64,000 bases of DNA, from positions 1 through 64,000 of the forward strand of contig NZ_JAHXZS010000002.1 of assembly GCF_019740335.1 (NCBI RefSeq), written 5' to 3'. Positions 42,409 through 51,369 of this stretch are shown piece after piece. The number at the start of each line of letters is the position of its first letter. Within the stretch, counting starts at the first letter, position 1. The translations under genes and the position numbers were made by a program. Below the pieces are notes generated by a model that was given only the letters and a program-made list of their open reading frames with translations, was not told the origin of the DNA and did not search any database. Origin of the DNA: Alteraquisediminimonas sediminicola. GTDB lineage: Bacteria > Pseudomonadota > Alphaproteobacteria > Sphingomonadales > Sphingomonadaceae.

Positions 42409-42420
42409 TACTCATTAGTA
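42409..42420. promoter_or_regulatory. Candidate TetR operator TACT-CATT-AGTA, copy 2
   Basis: It sits between the divergent acyl-CoA dehydrogenase and TetR genes. It shares the TACT-N4-AGTA core and flanks with 41136-41147. The next ten bases, GATTGCAATC (42421-42430), form another perfect palindrome. Confidence 0.55.
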
Positions 42421-42483
42421 GATTGCAATCTTCCTAGTTTAATGCCAATAAAAGCGTCAGGTCCATTCAAGCAAAGGTCATCC

Positions 42484-43101
42484 GTGGAAAAAGCTCGTTC
42501 TCCGTTCAAAACCGCGTTGCAAAAGCAAGAAGAGCGCGAAGAAAAACGTATGGCGCTGCTCCATGCGGCGGCAGAAATGTTCAATGCCCAAGGGTTTCAC
42601 GCCACCTCACTGGACGATGTCGCCGCCAGCCTCGGCATCTCGAAACCGACGATCTATCACTATCTCGGCAATAAAGAGCAGGTGCTGTTTGAATGCCTGA
42701 CCATCGGCCTTGATCAATTATTTACCGCCGCCGATAAGGCCCGCACTGAAATCGGCACGGGCATGGACCGGCTTCGCATCTTCCTGACCAATTATTTCTT
42801 TATCAACATTGATGATTTTGGACGCTGCGTCATCCTTTCTGGTGATGATACCTTGTCTTCGGAAGGGGTGAAAAACCTGCGCGCCATGAAACGCCGGGTT
42901 GATACTGCGCTACGCGCACTGATCATCGAGGGCATCGACGATGGCTCCATCACGGCAGTTGATCCCAAGATCACCGCCTTCACCCTTGCCGGCGCGATGG
43001 CATGGCCCGCGCGCTGGTACAGCAAGAGCGGTCCAACACCGCCCGACGCCATGGCCGCGCAGATCGTTGACAGCCTGATGATGGGCCTCGCGCCACGCTG
43101 A
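42484..43101 (+). CDS. TetR-family regulator of acyl-CoA genes
   Basis: The GTG at 42484 has AAAGG 6 bases upstream and gives 205 residues; an ATG at 42442 is possible but lacks a ribosome site. The helix-turn-helix is typical (FHATSLDDVAASLGISKPTIYHYLGNKEQVL). The C-terminal domain (GDDTLSSEGVKNLRAMKRRVDTALRALI) resembles regulators that sense acyl-CoA or related ligands. It is divergent from an acyl-CoA dehydrogenase. The shared dyad suggests that it represses both that gene and the 41029-36176 beta-oxidation operon. Confidence 0.9.
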   Translation: MEKARSPFKTALQKQEEREEKRMALLHAAAEMFNAQGFHATSLDDVAASLGISKPTIYHYLGNKEQVLFECLTIGLDQLFTAADKARTEIGTGMDRLRIFLTNYFFINIDDFGRCVILSGDDTLSSEGVKNLRAMKRRVDTALRALIIEGIDDGSITAVDPKITAFTLAGAMAWPARWYSKSGPTPPDAMAAQIVDSLMMGLAPR

Positions 43102-44205
43102 TCACGGTAGCAACACCGCTTTGATGCAATCGCCGCGCGCCTGTGCGGCAACTGCCTCGTTGATCTGATCGAGCGGATAGGTCGCGATCAGGCGATCGAA
43201 CGGGAAACGACCGGCGCGATAGAGATCGATCAGTTCAAGGATGAACCCGTCCATATCGGTATCGCCCTCGATAATGCCGATGATCCGATGGCCATAGGTA
43301 ATCAACGCCGCTAGGTTGATCGACACCGCGCTATCCGGGCGCGGCGGTACGCCGACCAGCCCCAGTAAGCCATGGCTGGCAAGCGATGCCAGCGCCGTTT
43401 CGACCACCTGTTCGCGCCCACTCGTTTCCAATGCAAAGTCGACACCATCGGGCAGGATCGCCCGGATCGCCTGCCCCACATCGCCTGTCGCCGGATCGAT
43501 CACATGGGTCGCGCCCAATTCCAGCGCCATTTCGCGCCGCGCCGCCACCGGCTCCACCAAGATGATCGTGCCACAGCCCTGCACCACCGCCCCCATCACG
43601 GCGGCCAGCCCCACCGGACCACCACCGAAAATGGCGAGGGAACTACCCGCAGAACAGGCCATAGACCGCATCACGCCGCCTGCGCCCGTTTGCAGGCCGC
43701 ACGCCAGCGGCCCCAATATCTCCAGCCGCAGGCCGGTGGGATCGACCTTCACAACATTGCGCTCGGCGGCAATCGCATAGGTCGCGAATGATGACTGGCC
43801 AAAGAAATGGGACGAAATGCGCGCATTATCCTGATGCAGCGCGCTGGTCCCATCCGCGCGACAGCCCGCATAGTTCAGGACCGGAAATTCGCGGCAATAA
43901 GACGGCAGATGGTCCGCGCAGCGCGGACATGCGCCGCAACTGCTGAACCCGATGATGACGGCATCGCCCGGCTTTACTTTGGTGACATCCGCGCCCACCG
44001 CCTCGACCACGCCCGCGCCTTCATGGCCGAGCACGGCAGGCAAGGGGATCGGAATGAACTGATCGCGGGCGACAAGGTCGGTATGGCACAGGCCGACCCC
44101 GGCAATCCTGACCCGCACCTCATTTGGTCCCGGCGCATCGATCTGCACTGTTTCAATCGCGAAGTCCTGATGCGCGCCCCGCGCAATGGCGGCGGTGATA
44201 TCCAT
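43102..44205 (-). CDS. Zinc-dependent alcohol dehydrogenase (benzyl/geraniol dehydrogenase type)
   Basis: The ATG at 44205 follows AAGGGGACAGG and gives 367 residues. The catalytic zinc ligands (GLCHTDLVARD and GHEGAGVVE), the full four-cysteine structural zinc loop (SCGACPRCADHLPSYCREF) and the Rossmann motif IFGGGPVGLAAVMGAV are present. The sequence type is that of aryl or allylic alcohol dehydrogenases such as benzyl and geraniol dehydrogenases. It ends the P450-AraC-GFA-SDR operon. Oxidation of a primary allylic alcohol formed by the P450 is plausible. Confidence 0.92.
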   Translation of the reverse strand: MDITAAIARGAHQDFAIETVQIDAPGPNEVRVRIAGVGLCHTDLVARDQFIPIPLPAVLGHEGAGVVEAVGADVTKVKPGDAVIIGFSSCGACPRCADHLPSYCREFPVLNYAGCRADGTSALHQDNARISSHFFGQSSFATYAIAAERNVVKVDPTGLRLEILGPLACGLQTGAGGVMRSMACSAGSSLAIFGGGPVGLAAVMGAVVQGCGTIILVEPVAARREMALELGATHVIDPATGDVGQAIRAILPDGVDFALETSGREQVVETALASLASHGLLGLVGVPPRPDSAVSINLAALITYGHRIIGIIEGDTDMDGFILELIDLYRAGRFPFDRLIATYPLDQINEAVAAQARGDCIKAVLLP

Positions 44206-44231
44206 GATCCTGTCCCCTTGCCTTGCCCGAT

Positions 44232-45029
44232 TTAAATAGCGGTATAGCCGCCATCGGCGATGAATTCCGCGCCGGTCACAAAAGATGCGGCATCCCCCGC
44301 GAGATAGGCCACCAGCGGCGCAATATCCCCCGGTTCGCCCAATCGCCCGATCGGCATCAACGACGACCATGCGGCCAGCCCCTCTTCCGGGGTCATCAAC
44401 CGGCCATCGGCATGGCGGGGCGGTTCCCAATCCGCGCCTAAATTGGTCGCAACCGGCCCCGGCATCACGACATTGACCCGGATCTTGCGCTTCACCAATT
44501 CATTGGCGACGGCCTTGCTCAATGCCCGGACCGCGCCCTTGGTCGCGCTATAGGCCGCGAACTGCGCCCCGGCGACCTTGCCATAGATCGAGGAAATATT
44601 GACGATGGAGCATGTCCCCGCCCCCTTCGCAATCGATGCTTCCATCAGCGGAACAGCACCCTGCATCCCGATATAGATGCTGTCGACATTGATCCGTTGC
44701 TGCTTGCGCAAGATATCGATCGGCGCGTCCATAAACGGCTTGGACATCATGATCCCGGCATTGTTGACGAGAATATCGAGATGGCCGAACCGCGCCGCGA
44801 TCTCGGCATAAACCGACGCCCAGTCACCCGTCTCCGCCACATCATGGGCAAGCGACAACACATTCGCGCCCAACTCCGACGCCGTCGCCTGCGCCGCAGC
44901 AATATTGATATCGGTCGCGATGACCTGCGCGCCAAGGGCGTGCAATTGACGCGCCACTTGTTTACCGATCCCGGAACCGGCCCCCGTCACCAGCGCGATC
45001 TTGCCGTCCAGCGCATAGATATTGCTCAT
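44232..45029 (-). CDS. Short-chain dehydrogenase/reductase
   Basis: The ATG at 45029 has GAGGAG about 7 bases upstream and gives 265 residues. It is a classical SDR: TGAGSGIGKQ, NNAGIMMSKP, active-site AYSATKGAV and the C-terminal EFIADGGYTAI. An insert after the active site (GADWEPPRHADGRLMTPEEG) is longer than usual and may shape the substrate pocket. It lies between the GFA-type gene and the zinc alcohol dehydrogenase. The substrate is unknown. Confidence 0.9.
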   Translation of the reverse strand: MSNIYALDGKIALVTGAGSGIGKQVARQLHALGAQVIATDINIAAAQATASELGANVLSLAHDVAETGDWASVYAEIAARFGHLDILVNNAGIMMSKPFMDAPIDILRKQQRINVDSIYIGMQGAVPLMEASIAKGAGTCSIVNISSIYGKVAGAQFAAYSATKGAVRALSKAVANELVKRKIRVNVVMPGPVATNLGADWEPPRHADGRLMTPEEGLAAWSSLMPIGRLGEPGDIAPLVAYLAGDAASFVTGAEFIADGGYTAI

Positions 45030-45054
45030 CCCCGCACTCCTCATTTTTTTCTGC

Positions 45055-45477
45055 TTATATGTTAGATGCTTCAAATCGTTCGGTGCCCGCTAAAGCAGGC
45101 ATCCACGCCATGGCGGTCCCGCAATAGGCCTCCTGTGTCGGCGTCAGGCGCGATGCCTGATCCAGCGTCCCGACCTTGATGATGGTCACGCCCGCAAAGG
45201 CTTCGGCGACAGAGATGATCGGCGAACCGCATTGGCCGCAAAAATGGCGATCCACGGCCTTGCCGCTATCCCCGATATCCGTGAAAATGCGGGTCTCCCC
45301 GGTCTGGGCATAGGCGCTGTCCGGCACGACCGCGACCACGGAAAACGCACCGCCGCTATGTTTCTGGCAATGGGTGCAATGGCAGACCGCCGTCAACAAC
45401 GGGTCGCCCTCAAAGCGATACCGCACCGCGCCGCATAAACATCCGCCCGTATAAGGGGCAGCCTTGTCGTTGCTCAT
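45055..45477 (-). CDS. GFA-family (glutathione-dependent formaldehyde-activating-like) zinc protein
   Basis: The 140-residue protein has the Mss4-like zinc cysteine pattern of GFA proteins: GCLCGAVRY, CHCTHCQKHSGG and HFCGQCGSP. The founding member helps add formaldehyde to glutathione; most others are uncharacterised. It overlaps the upstream AraC gene by 4 bp and lies in an operon with P450, SDR and zinc alcohol dehydrogenase genes. Removal of a reactive aldehyde released by the pathway is a guess. Confidence 0.87.
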   Translation of the reverse strand: MSNDKAAPYTGGCLCGAVRYRFEGDPLLTAVCHCTHCQKHSGGAFSVVAVVPDSAYAQTGETRIFTDIGDSGKAVDRHFCGQCGSPIISVAEAFAGVTIIKVGTLDQASRLTPTQEAYCGTAMAWMPALAGTERFEASNI

Positions 45478-46346
45478 CCTATATCCCTCATTTTTTTACG
45501 AAAATCACTGGGGGTAGTGGCGGCATATTGCCGGAATGCGCGGGTGAAATGGCTCTGGCTCGCAAAGCCGACGGACTCCGCAATCGCCGCAAGGGACAGC
45601 CCCGTATGCGACAGCATTTCCTTGGCGCGGTCCAGCCGTTTACGCATGATATATTTGTGCGGCGGGATACCAATCGCCTGACGAAAGACCCTGCAAAAAT
45701 GCGATGGGCTGACCCCTGCCGTTTCCGCCATATTTTCCAGACTGTGATGGGCATTGGGGCGCCGGTCGATTTCTCCCATGATCTGGTGCAGCCGATAGGC
45801 GGAAAATGTGGAGGTCGGCACATCGTCGACCGGCGCCGATGCAGTCCCGCGCAGGATATGCGCTTTCAACGCATTGACCAGCGCCCCGATATATTCGGTG
45901 CGATCATCCGCAGGTGGGGCGTAGAGTTCGGCGATCACCTGACGGCTCAAGGCCACGCCCAATGGATCGGCAAAGGCAAATTTCATCCGGCGAAACTGCT
46001 CATCCGCCGATGCCGCGCGCAGCATATCCGACGAGAGGCTGAGCGTCACCACATCCAGCTCGCCATCCACCAGCCAGCCGGTCTGCTGGCCAGCCGGGAC
46101 AATGGTCGAACAGCCGGGCATCGAGCTCGCATCGCTCCACCCATCCTTGTCCCAGATTTTCACCTGCGGCTTGCCCGCGATATGCACGGTGAAGACCGGG
46201 TCCGGCAGCGCAGGCAAGCTATAGGAACCTACGAACTGCCGCCAACGCGACAAATGCCAGCCGCCATCCTTGCTCCCGATCTGAATATCCGGGGCACGGC
46301 CCAAAGCATCGGCAATAATGTCTTCATTGGTCATTGCATCGGACAT
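45474..46346 (-). CDS. AraC-family regulator inside the P450 operon
   Basis: The 290-residue protein has a C-terminal AraC domain with two helix-turn-helix units (SLENMAETAGVSPSHFCRVFRQAIG and LSLAAIAESVGFASQSHFTRAFRQY) after a cupin-like N-terminal part. AAAGAGG precedes its start. It is the second gene of an operon, 19 bp after a P450 gene and overlapping a GFA gene, so it may control its own operon in a feedback loop. The effector is unknown. Confidence 0.9.
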   Translation of the reverse strand: MSDAMTNEDIIADALGRAPDIQIGSKDGGWHLSRWRQFVGSYSLPALPDPVFTVHIAGKPQVKIWDKDGWSDASSMPGCSTIVPAGQQTGWLVDGELDVVTLSLSSDMLRAASADEQFRRMKFAFADPLGVALSRQVIAELYAPPADDRTEYIGALVNALKAHILRGTASAPVDDVPTSTFSAYRLHQIMGEIDRRPNAHHSLENMAETAGVSPSHFCRVFRQAIGIPPHKYIMRKRLDRAKEMLSHTGLSLAAIAESVGFASQSHFTRAFRQYAATTPSDFRKKMRDIG

Positions 46347-46365
46347 GGCATGCCTCTTTCGAATG

Positions 46366-47601
46366 TCATGCCGGGACCATTTTCACGTCCAGATTTTTCA
46401 AGCCATTGATAAAATTCGACCTGAACCGGCGCGGCGTCCCCGTGATTTCGAAGCGCTGAACATAGGGCAGCAGCCGCCCGAACACCACGCGCAACTGCAT
46501 CTCGGCAAGCCGCGAGCCCACGCACACATGCTGACCACTGCCAAAGCCCAAATGCTGGATATTGCCGCGGCTGATATCGAAGCGATCCGCATCCGGAAAA
46601 ATATCTTCGTCGCGATTGCCGGAGATGTACCACATCACGACTTTCTGCCCCTTGGCAATCTTTTGGCCCCGGATTTCCGTGTCCGCCGTTGCGGTGCGCC
46701 GCATATGCATGACCGGGCTGGCATAACGCACCATTTCCCGCACCGCCGTATTAAGCAACTCCGGCTTGGCCCGCAGAAGATCCCATTGATCCGGGTTGGC
46801 GGCAAAGGCGGCAATCGTATGGCTGATCGAATTACGCGTCGTCTCATTCGCGCCGACCAATGCCAGCACCATATTGCCGAGAAATTCCTTATAGTCGACC
46901 AGCTTGCCGTTGATCTCCGCATTCGCGAACAAGGTGGCGAGATCATTGCCGGGATTGGCCCGGCGATCGTTGAACAACTCTTGCGCAAAGGCAAAAAACG
47001 CGCCGAAAATGGCCGCGACCTTTTCAGGCGACTGGCGGAAATCCGGGTCATCCTCGCCCACGAATGCATTGGTCCATTCGTATAAGGATTCCCACATATC
47101 GGACGGCAGGTCGAACAATTCGCACAGGGTCAACAGCGGCAAGGGCGCAGACAACAACGGCACGATATCCACCGTTTCCCCTAAAGGCACTTTGTCCAGC
47201 AACATGGCGCAGCGCTGCTGCACCCGCTCTTCAATCCCGGCCAGCCGTCCCGGCGCAACCGCCGGCATCACGACTTTGCGATATTGGGTATGGACCGGCG
47301 GATCGATCGAGATGAACGGAATGCCGATGGCCGATTGCCCCGATCCGGTCAGACCGATTTCATTTTCGTTAAAAATCCGATGGCCGCCATTCTCATGGGC
47401 CGACGAGAACAACAAGGGCTGGCGCGACACTTCGACGATATCGTCATATTTGGTCAGCGACCAAAAGCCCGGTCCGTCATCTTCCGGATTCCAATAGACG
47501 GGATCGGATTTGCGAAGCGCGGCAAAGACTTCATATGGCGCATGATCGACGTACAGGTCGCTATCACGCAGATCGGGGGTGTTGGCATTTCCTGCGCCCA
47601 T
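46366..47601 (-). CDS. Cytochrome P450 with GANETTRN I-helix (CYP124/125-like)
   Basis: The ATG at 47601 has GGAGAGG about 9 bases upstream and gives 411 residues. The I-helix reads GANETTRN (250-257) as in CYP124/125/142 enzymes that oxidise terminal methyls of branched lipids and sterol side chains. ExxR is E289/R292 and the haem loop FGSGQHVCVGSRLAE has Cys360. It differs clearly from the P450 at 28016-29263. It begins an operon with AraC, GFA, SDR and alcohol dehydrogenase genes, a sensible order for methyl hydroxylation followed by oxidation. No redox partner is encoded nearby. Confidence 0.9.
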   Translation of the reverse strand: MGAGNANTPDLRDSDLYVDHAPYEVFAALRKSDPVYWNPEDDGPGFWSLTKYDDIVEVSRQPLLFSSAHENGGHRIFNENEIGLTGSGQSAIGIPFISIDPPVHTQYRKVVMPAVAPGRLAGIEERVQQRCAMLLDKVPLGETVDIVPLLSAPLPLLTLCELFDLPSDMWESLYEWTNAFVGEDDPDFRQSPEKVAAIFGAFFAFAQELFNDRRANPGNDLATLFANAEINGKLVDYKEFLGNMVLALVGANETTRNSISHTIAAFAANPDQWDLLRAKPELLNTAVREMVRYASPVMHMRRTATADTEIRGQKIAKGQKVVMWYISGNRDEDIFPDADRFDISRGNIQHLGFGSGQHVCVGSRLAEMQLRVVFGRLLPYVQRFEITGTPRRFRSNFINGLKNLDVKMVPA

Positions 47602-47688
47602 GTCGTCATCCTCTCCAAACAGGATTTCAGCTTGATAGGCGCTTGTTGACGCACCTTTATCCATAAGACTTAGCCGTAATATAGCCCT

Positions 47689-47733
47689 ATGGCTTTACAT
47701 GGAATTGATACCGTTTTTGACATTTCTTGCGCC
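47689..47733. promoter_or_regulatory. 45-bp promoter-region repeat, copy 1
   Basis: The segment matches 54008-54052 at 36 of 45 positions without gaps and weakly for about 20 more bases to the left. It lies 88-132 bp upstream of the P450 start at 47601. Its role is unknown; a regulator site for the minus-strand genes is the simplest reading. Confidence 0.5.
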
Positions 47734-47810
47734 CCACCGGCGCAGCACAGATTGTTGGGCGCACACGCAATCAAGGGGCATCTCTTGATCGAGACGCCCC
47801 CTCATCGACC

Positions 47811-48938
47811 TCAACCCTTCACAGGGTCGAGAAAGCCAGTCAAACCATAACGCTGGTGTGGGCCGGTGATATATTGTTCAAACGCCCCCACGCCCACCTT
47901 GTCGCCACAGGTCGCGCGGACGACATGCTGGACATGGAGATATTGCGGCGCGTTCACATCGAGATCGTTGATGTTCCAGCTTTCCAGCGTATGTGCTTCC
48001 TCCCCCTTGAAGAAGCCATGCCCCCATGTCGGATGGTTATAGCCGGTACCGATCATGTGATAGCGCAACATCGGCTCCAGCACGAAGGTTTCCTTGCGGC
48101 CATCCTTGTAGATCGTATCGATTTCCGAACGTCCCAACATGCGCGTACCGGGCACGAAGGTGAGGCGATGCTCCCCACAAATGACCTCTTCCACCTCATG
48201 CTCCGCGAGCGTGTCGAAATTCGACTTGATCGGATGGGTCGGGAAAATCTGGGCGAATTCTTTCCAGCGCTTGCCATCGCCATATTCATGCTGGCCCCAA
48301 TGGGTGCAGCGATCCTGCCAATGCAGCGGCGCCCATAGCCAGAAAAACTGTTCCGGCTGATCGCGCGAAATACCGGCCTCCGGCTCGCCCGTCCAACGCC
48401 AGCCCCAGGAACGATCCTTGGTGCCATAGGTCGTGTCGGCGTTGATTTCCTGGCGGCGTCCATTGACGGTGATATGGCCCGACCATTTACCGAACTGGCT
48501 GAAACGCTTCATCTGCGCCACAGTGCGCACGCCCTGTTTCATATGATCCGCAGGCTCTTCATGGGCGACCGTATTAGCGTGGAAGGTCAGATCGCAGGTA
48601 AAGCCGGTATCATTTTCTTCCACCACGACCCGCACTGTGCTCATCGGCTCGACGATCTCATGGCGCATCGGCCCGGCATACATTTCGGTCCGATCGCCGC
48701 GCAGACGGCGCGAGGCGCGGAAGCTGTCCTGCGTCCCGTCCTTGCGCACGATCGAGACCGCGCCATCCATCACTTCGCGATTGGGATACATGGCAAAGGC
48801 AATGCCGAAATAGAATTCGCCATCGAAATCATAGCCATTATACCAATAACGGGCATAGGCATTGCGATCGCTGGTGGCGAGGTAAGACAGCGGCTCCGCC
48901 GTTTGATGAAGCGGGTAATCGTCATATTTAATGAGCAT
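47811..48938 (-). CDS. CrtC/AttH-like protein, His-to-Arg variant
   Basis: The 375-residue protein resembles the two-lobed lipocalin-like family that includes hydroxyneurosporene synthase CrtC and AttH. It shares with the protein at 62023-63207 the layout VRKDG...MDG, R.SR.L, VIEP or IVEP, a middle WSGHITVNG element and the SWG motif. Here the motif is DRSWG (175-179), with Arg in place of the His seen in the other copy. CrtC hydrates an isoprenoid double bond, but most relatives lack known functions. No signal peptide is seen. It stands alone with its own promoter region containing a long inverted repeat. Confidence 0.7.
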   Translation of the reverse strand: MLIKYDDYPLHQTAEPLSYLATSDRNAYARYWYNGYDFDGEFYFGIAFAMYPNREVMDGAVSIVRKDGTQDSFRASRRLRGDRTEMYAGPMRHEIVEPMSTVRVVVEENDTGFTCDLTFHANTVAHEEPADHMKQGVRTVAQMKRFSQFGKWSGHITVNGRRQEINADTTYGTKDRSWGWRWTGEPEAGISRDQPEQFFWLWAPLHWQDRCTHWGQHEYGDGKRWKEFAQIFPTHPIKSNFDTLAEHEVEEVICGEHRLTFVPGTRMLGRSEIDTIYKDGRKETFVLEPMLRYHMIGTGYNHPTWGHGFFKGEEAHTLESWNINDLDVNAPQYLHVQHVVRATCGDKVGVGAFEQYITGPHQRYGLTGFLDPVKG

Positions 48939-49023
48939 CTCAGGTCCTCGTCTCTGTTCAAAAGGGCGCGGGCTATGGTCTGCGCCAATCTCAATCCATC
49001 ACAAGGCGTAACCCCGGTGAGAT

Positions 49024-49061
49024 GGCGTGGCTATGGACAGAAATCCGTCTATAGCCATGCC
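49024..49061. promoter_or_regulatory. Long inverted repeat, 15-bp arms
   Basis: GGCGTGGCTATGGAC (49024-49038) pairs with the complement of 49047-49061 at 13 of 15 positions around AGAAATCC. It lies about 90-120 bp upstream of the CrtC/AttH-like gene and after the phosphotransferase gene. It may be an operator or a transcript-ending hairpin; there is no T tract. Confidence 0.5.
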
Positions 49062-49129
49062 ATCCGCCCCATTTTAAAAAGGGCATTACGCCAAACCCGC
49101 CAAAACCTACAGGCACGCATGGCCGCATG

Positions 49130-50197
49130 TCATCCACAAGCCTCCATCGCTTCCCGCGCCAGTCGCGCCAATATGGGGAAACTCTTCGCCCGTTCCTTCG
49201 CATGGGCGGATGATGCGGTGCCGCGCAGCACCCGGCCTTTGATCCCATGAAAAATCGCGGCCAGTCGGAAGTAATTAAAGGCGATATAAAAGTCATAGCC
49301 CGGCATTGATGTGCGCCCGGTATGACGGCAATACGCCGAGACATAATCCTGTTCCGACGGAATATTGAGCGCCTCCAGATCGGCACCCGCCAGCCCCGCG
49401 ACGATATTCGGCGGCATCCGGTACATCATCGCATGATAAGCGAAATCCGCGAGCGGATGGCCCAGCGTCGACAATTCCCAATCCAGCACCGCCAGCACGC
49501 GCGGTTCACTCGGATGGAAGATCATATTGTCGCAGCGGAAATCGCCATGGACGATGCTGACTTCATCGCCCTCCGGGATATTGGCGGGCAGCCATTCAAT
49601 CAGCCGGTCCATATCCTGATCGCGTCCGGCGTCTTCATCTTCGAGATATTGCCGAGACCACCGGCTGATCTGGCGGGCGAAATAATTGCCCGCCTTGCCA
49701 TAATCGCCAAGGCCGACCGCCTCCGGGTCCACCTGATGCAATGAAGCAAGGGTCTTGTTCATCGCCTCGAAATAGGCCGGGCGTTCTTCGCGGCTGACAT
49801 TCGGAAAAGTCGCATCCCAGAAAATCCGGCCCTCGACCATTTCCATGACGAAGAACCAGGTCCCGATGACATTTTCATCGGTGCACAGGCCATAGACCCG
49901 CGCCACCGGAAAACCCGTCGGGCCAAGCGCCGACAAAATCCGCGCCTCGCGCTCGACCGCATGGGCACCGCTCACCAGATTTCCCGGCGGTTTGCGCCGC
50001 AGCACATAAGACCGCCCCGGCGTCACCAATTTATAGGTCGGGTTGGATTGCCCGCCCTTGAACTGCTCGACCGTCAACGGGCCTTGATAGCCCTCGACAT
50101 TGGCCTCCAGCCAACGCGCAAGCGCCGCTTCATCAAAGCGATGCGCCTCACGCACCACCGTCGTACCGGCGTTGGCATCGTCATTGACAGCGCTCAT
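49130..50197 (-). CDS. ACAD11/LvaA-type phosphotransferase, copy 3
   Basis: The ATG at 50197 overlaps the stop of the upstream acyl-CoA dehydrogenase (ATGA), giving 355 residues. The catalytic loop is HGDFRCDN and the metal site AVLDWELSTLGHPLADFAY, with the N-lobe GGQSNPTYKLV and LRRKPPG. In human ACAD10/11 a kinase domain and an acyl-CoA dehydrogenase domain are fused; here they are separate, coupled genes. This supports phosphorylation of a hydroxyacyl-CoA followed by elimination, carried out by this pair. The substrate is inferred. Confidence 0.9.
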   Translation of the reverse strand: MSAVNDDANAGTTVVREAHRFDEAALARWLEANVEGYQGPLTVEQFKGGQSNPTYKLVTPGRSYVLRRKPPGNLVSGAHAVEREARILSALGPTGFPVARVYGLCTDENVIGTWFFVMEMVEGRIFWDATFPNVSREERPAYFEAMNKTLASLHQVDPEAVGLGDYGKAGNYFARQISRWSRQYLEDEDAGRDQDMDRLIEWLPANIPEGDEVSIVHGDFRCDNMIFHPSEPRVLAVLDWELSTLGHPLADFAYHAMMYRMPPNIVAGLAGADLEALNIPSEQDYVSAYCRHTGRTSMPGYDFYIAFNYFRLAAIFHGIKGRVLRGTASSAHAKERAKSFPILARLAREAMEACG

Positions 50198-51369
50198 CCG
50201 TGCTGGCCTTTCCAATCCCGCTTGATCTTCTTGGCCAATGACCATTTATGCACCTCGGTCGGGCCATCATAAATGCGGAACGCGCGGATTTCGCGGAACA
50301 CCTGTTCGACGATCGTGTCATCGGTCACGCCGGTGCCGCCCATCACCTGCACGCAGCGGTCGGCGACACGCATCAACGCTTCGGACACCGCCACCTTCGT
50401 CATCGAGCTTTCGACCGTACCAAGCGACCCACCATCAAGCACGCCCGCGCACCAGTCGATCATCAATTCGGCCTGTTTCAGATCGATCATATTTTCCGCC
50501 AGCATAAAGCCAACGCCTTCATGGTCGATCAGGACCTTGCCGAATGCCATCCGGCGATTGGCATAATCCGTCGCGATTTCATGCGCGCGGATGCAGGCCC
50601 CAAGCCAGCGCATGCAATGCGACAGGCGGGCGGGCGACAGGCGGACCTGCGCATAGGTGAAGCCCTCGCCGCTATTGCCCAGCATCTGATCCGCCGGAAT
50701 CCGCAGATTTTCGATGTTCACCACCGCATGACCGCCCGGCATCGAATTATCGATGGTGTTCGGCACGCGTTCAATCTGGATCGCCGGATCGGGCAGGTCG
50801 ACAAGGAACATGCACGCGCCATCGGCCGATTTGGCCATGACGATGCCGACCTTTGCCCCTTCGGCCCCGGTAATGAACGCCTTGCGGCCATTCACCACCC
50901 AATGATTGCCATCCAGCACTGCCGTGGTTTTCATCATGGATGGGTCGGAGCCTGCGCCGCCATCTTCCGCCGGTTCGGTCATGAAGAAGGCGGAACGCGC
51001 CTGCCCGTTGACAAGCGGATCAAGGAACCGTTCCTTCAATGCGGGGCTGCCGACCTTGCCGAGCAGATACATATTCCCCTCATCCGGCGCTGCCGTATTG
51101 CACGAGAGCGGCCCCAATGGCGACAGGCCGGAACGGATCAACACCACCGCCGTCTCGCGCTGCGACAGATGCGTGCCGTCCGCCAGAATGTGCGGCGTCA
51201 ATACGCCAGCGGCCCGCGCCTTTTCGCGCAGTTCATTGACCAATTCATCGGTCGGGCAATTGTGATGATCGCGGCGCGGGTCTTTTTCATAAGGCACCAC
51301 CACATTGCGGACGAACGCTTCGACCTGATCGGCGATGATTGCCGTGCGTTCCGGGCCGACCCCGATCAT
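50194..51369 (-). CDS. Acyl-CoA dehydrogenase, ACAD10/11 type
   Basis: The 391-residue protein has acyl-CoA dehydrogenase motifs (FFMTEPAEDGGAGSDPSMM, VNGRKAFITGAEGA, QVMGGTGVTDDTIVEQVFREIRAFRIYDGPTEVHKW). The end DGPTEVH and the overlapping kinase gene place it with the ACAD10/11 branch. It would act on a 4-phosphoacyl-CoA or a branched acyl-CoA. Its start codon overlaps the stop of the 26-codon SDR relic, which suggests that translation was once coupled to an intact dehydrogenase. Confidence 0.92.
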   Translation of the reverse strand: MIGVGPERTAIIADQVEAFVRNVVVPYEKDPRRDHHNCPTDELVNELREKARAAGVLTPHILADGTHLSQRETAVVLIRSGLSPLGPLSCNTAAPDEGNMYLLGKVGSPALKERFLDPLVNGQARSAFFMTEPAEDGGAGSDPSMMKTTAVLDGNHWVVNGRKAFITGAEGAKVGIVMAKSADGACMFLVDLPDPAIQIERVPNTIDNSMPGGHAVVNIENLRIPADQMLGNSGEGFTYAQVRLSPARLSHCMRWLGACIRAHEIATDYANRRMAFGKVLIDHEGVGFMLAENMIDLKQAELMIDWCAGVLDGGSLGTVESSMTKVAVSEALMRVADRCVQVMGGTGVTDDTIVEQVFREIRAFRIYDGPTEVHKWSLAKKIKRDWKGQHG

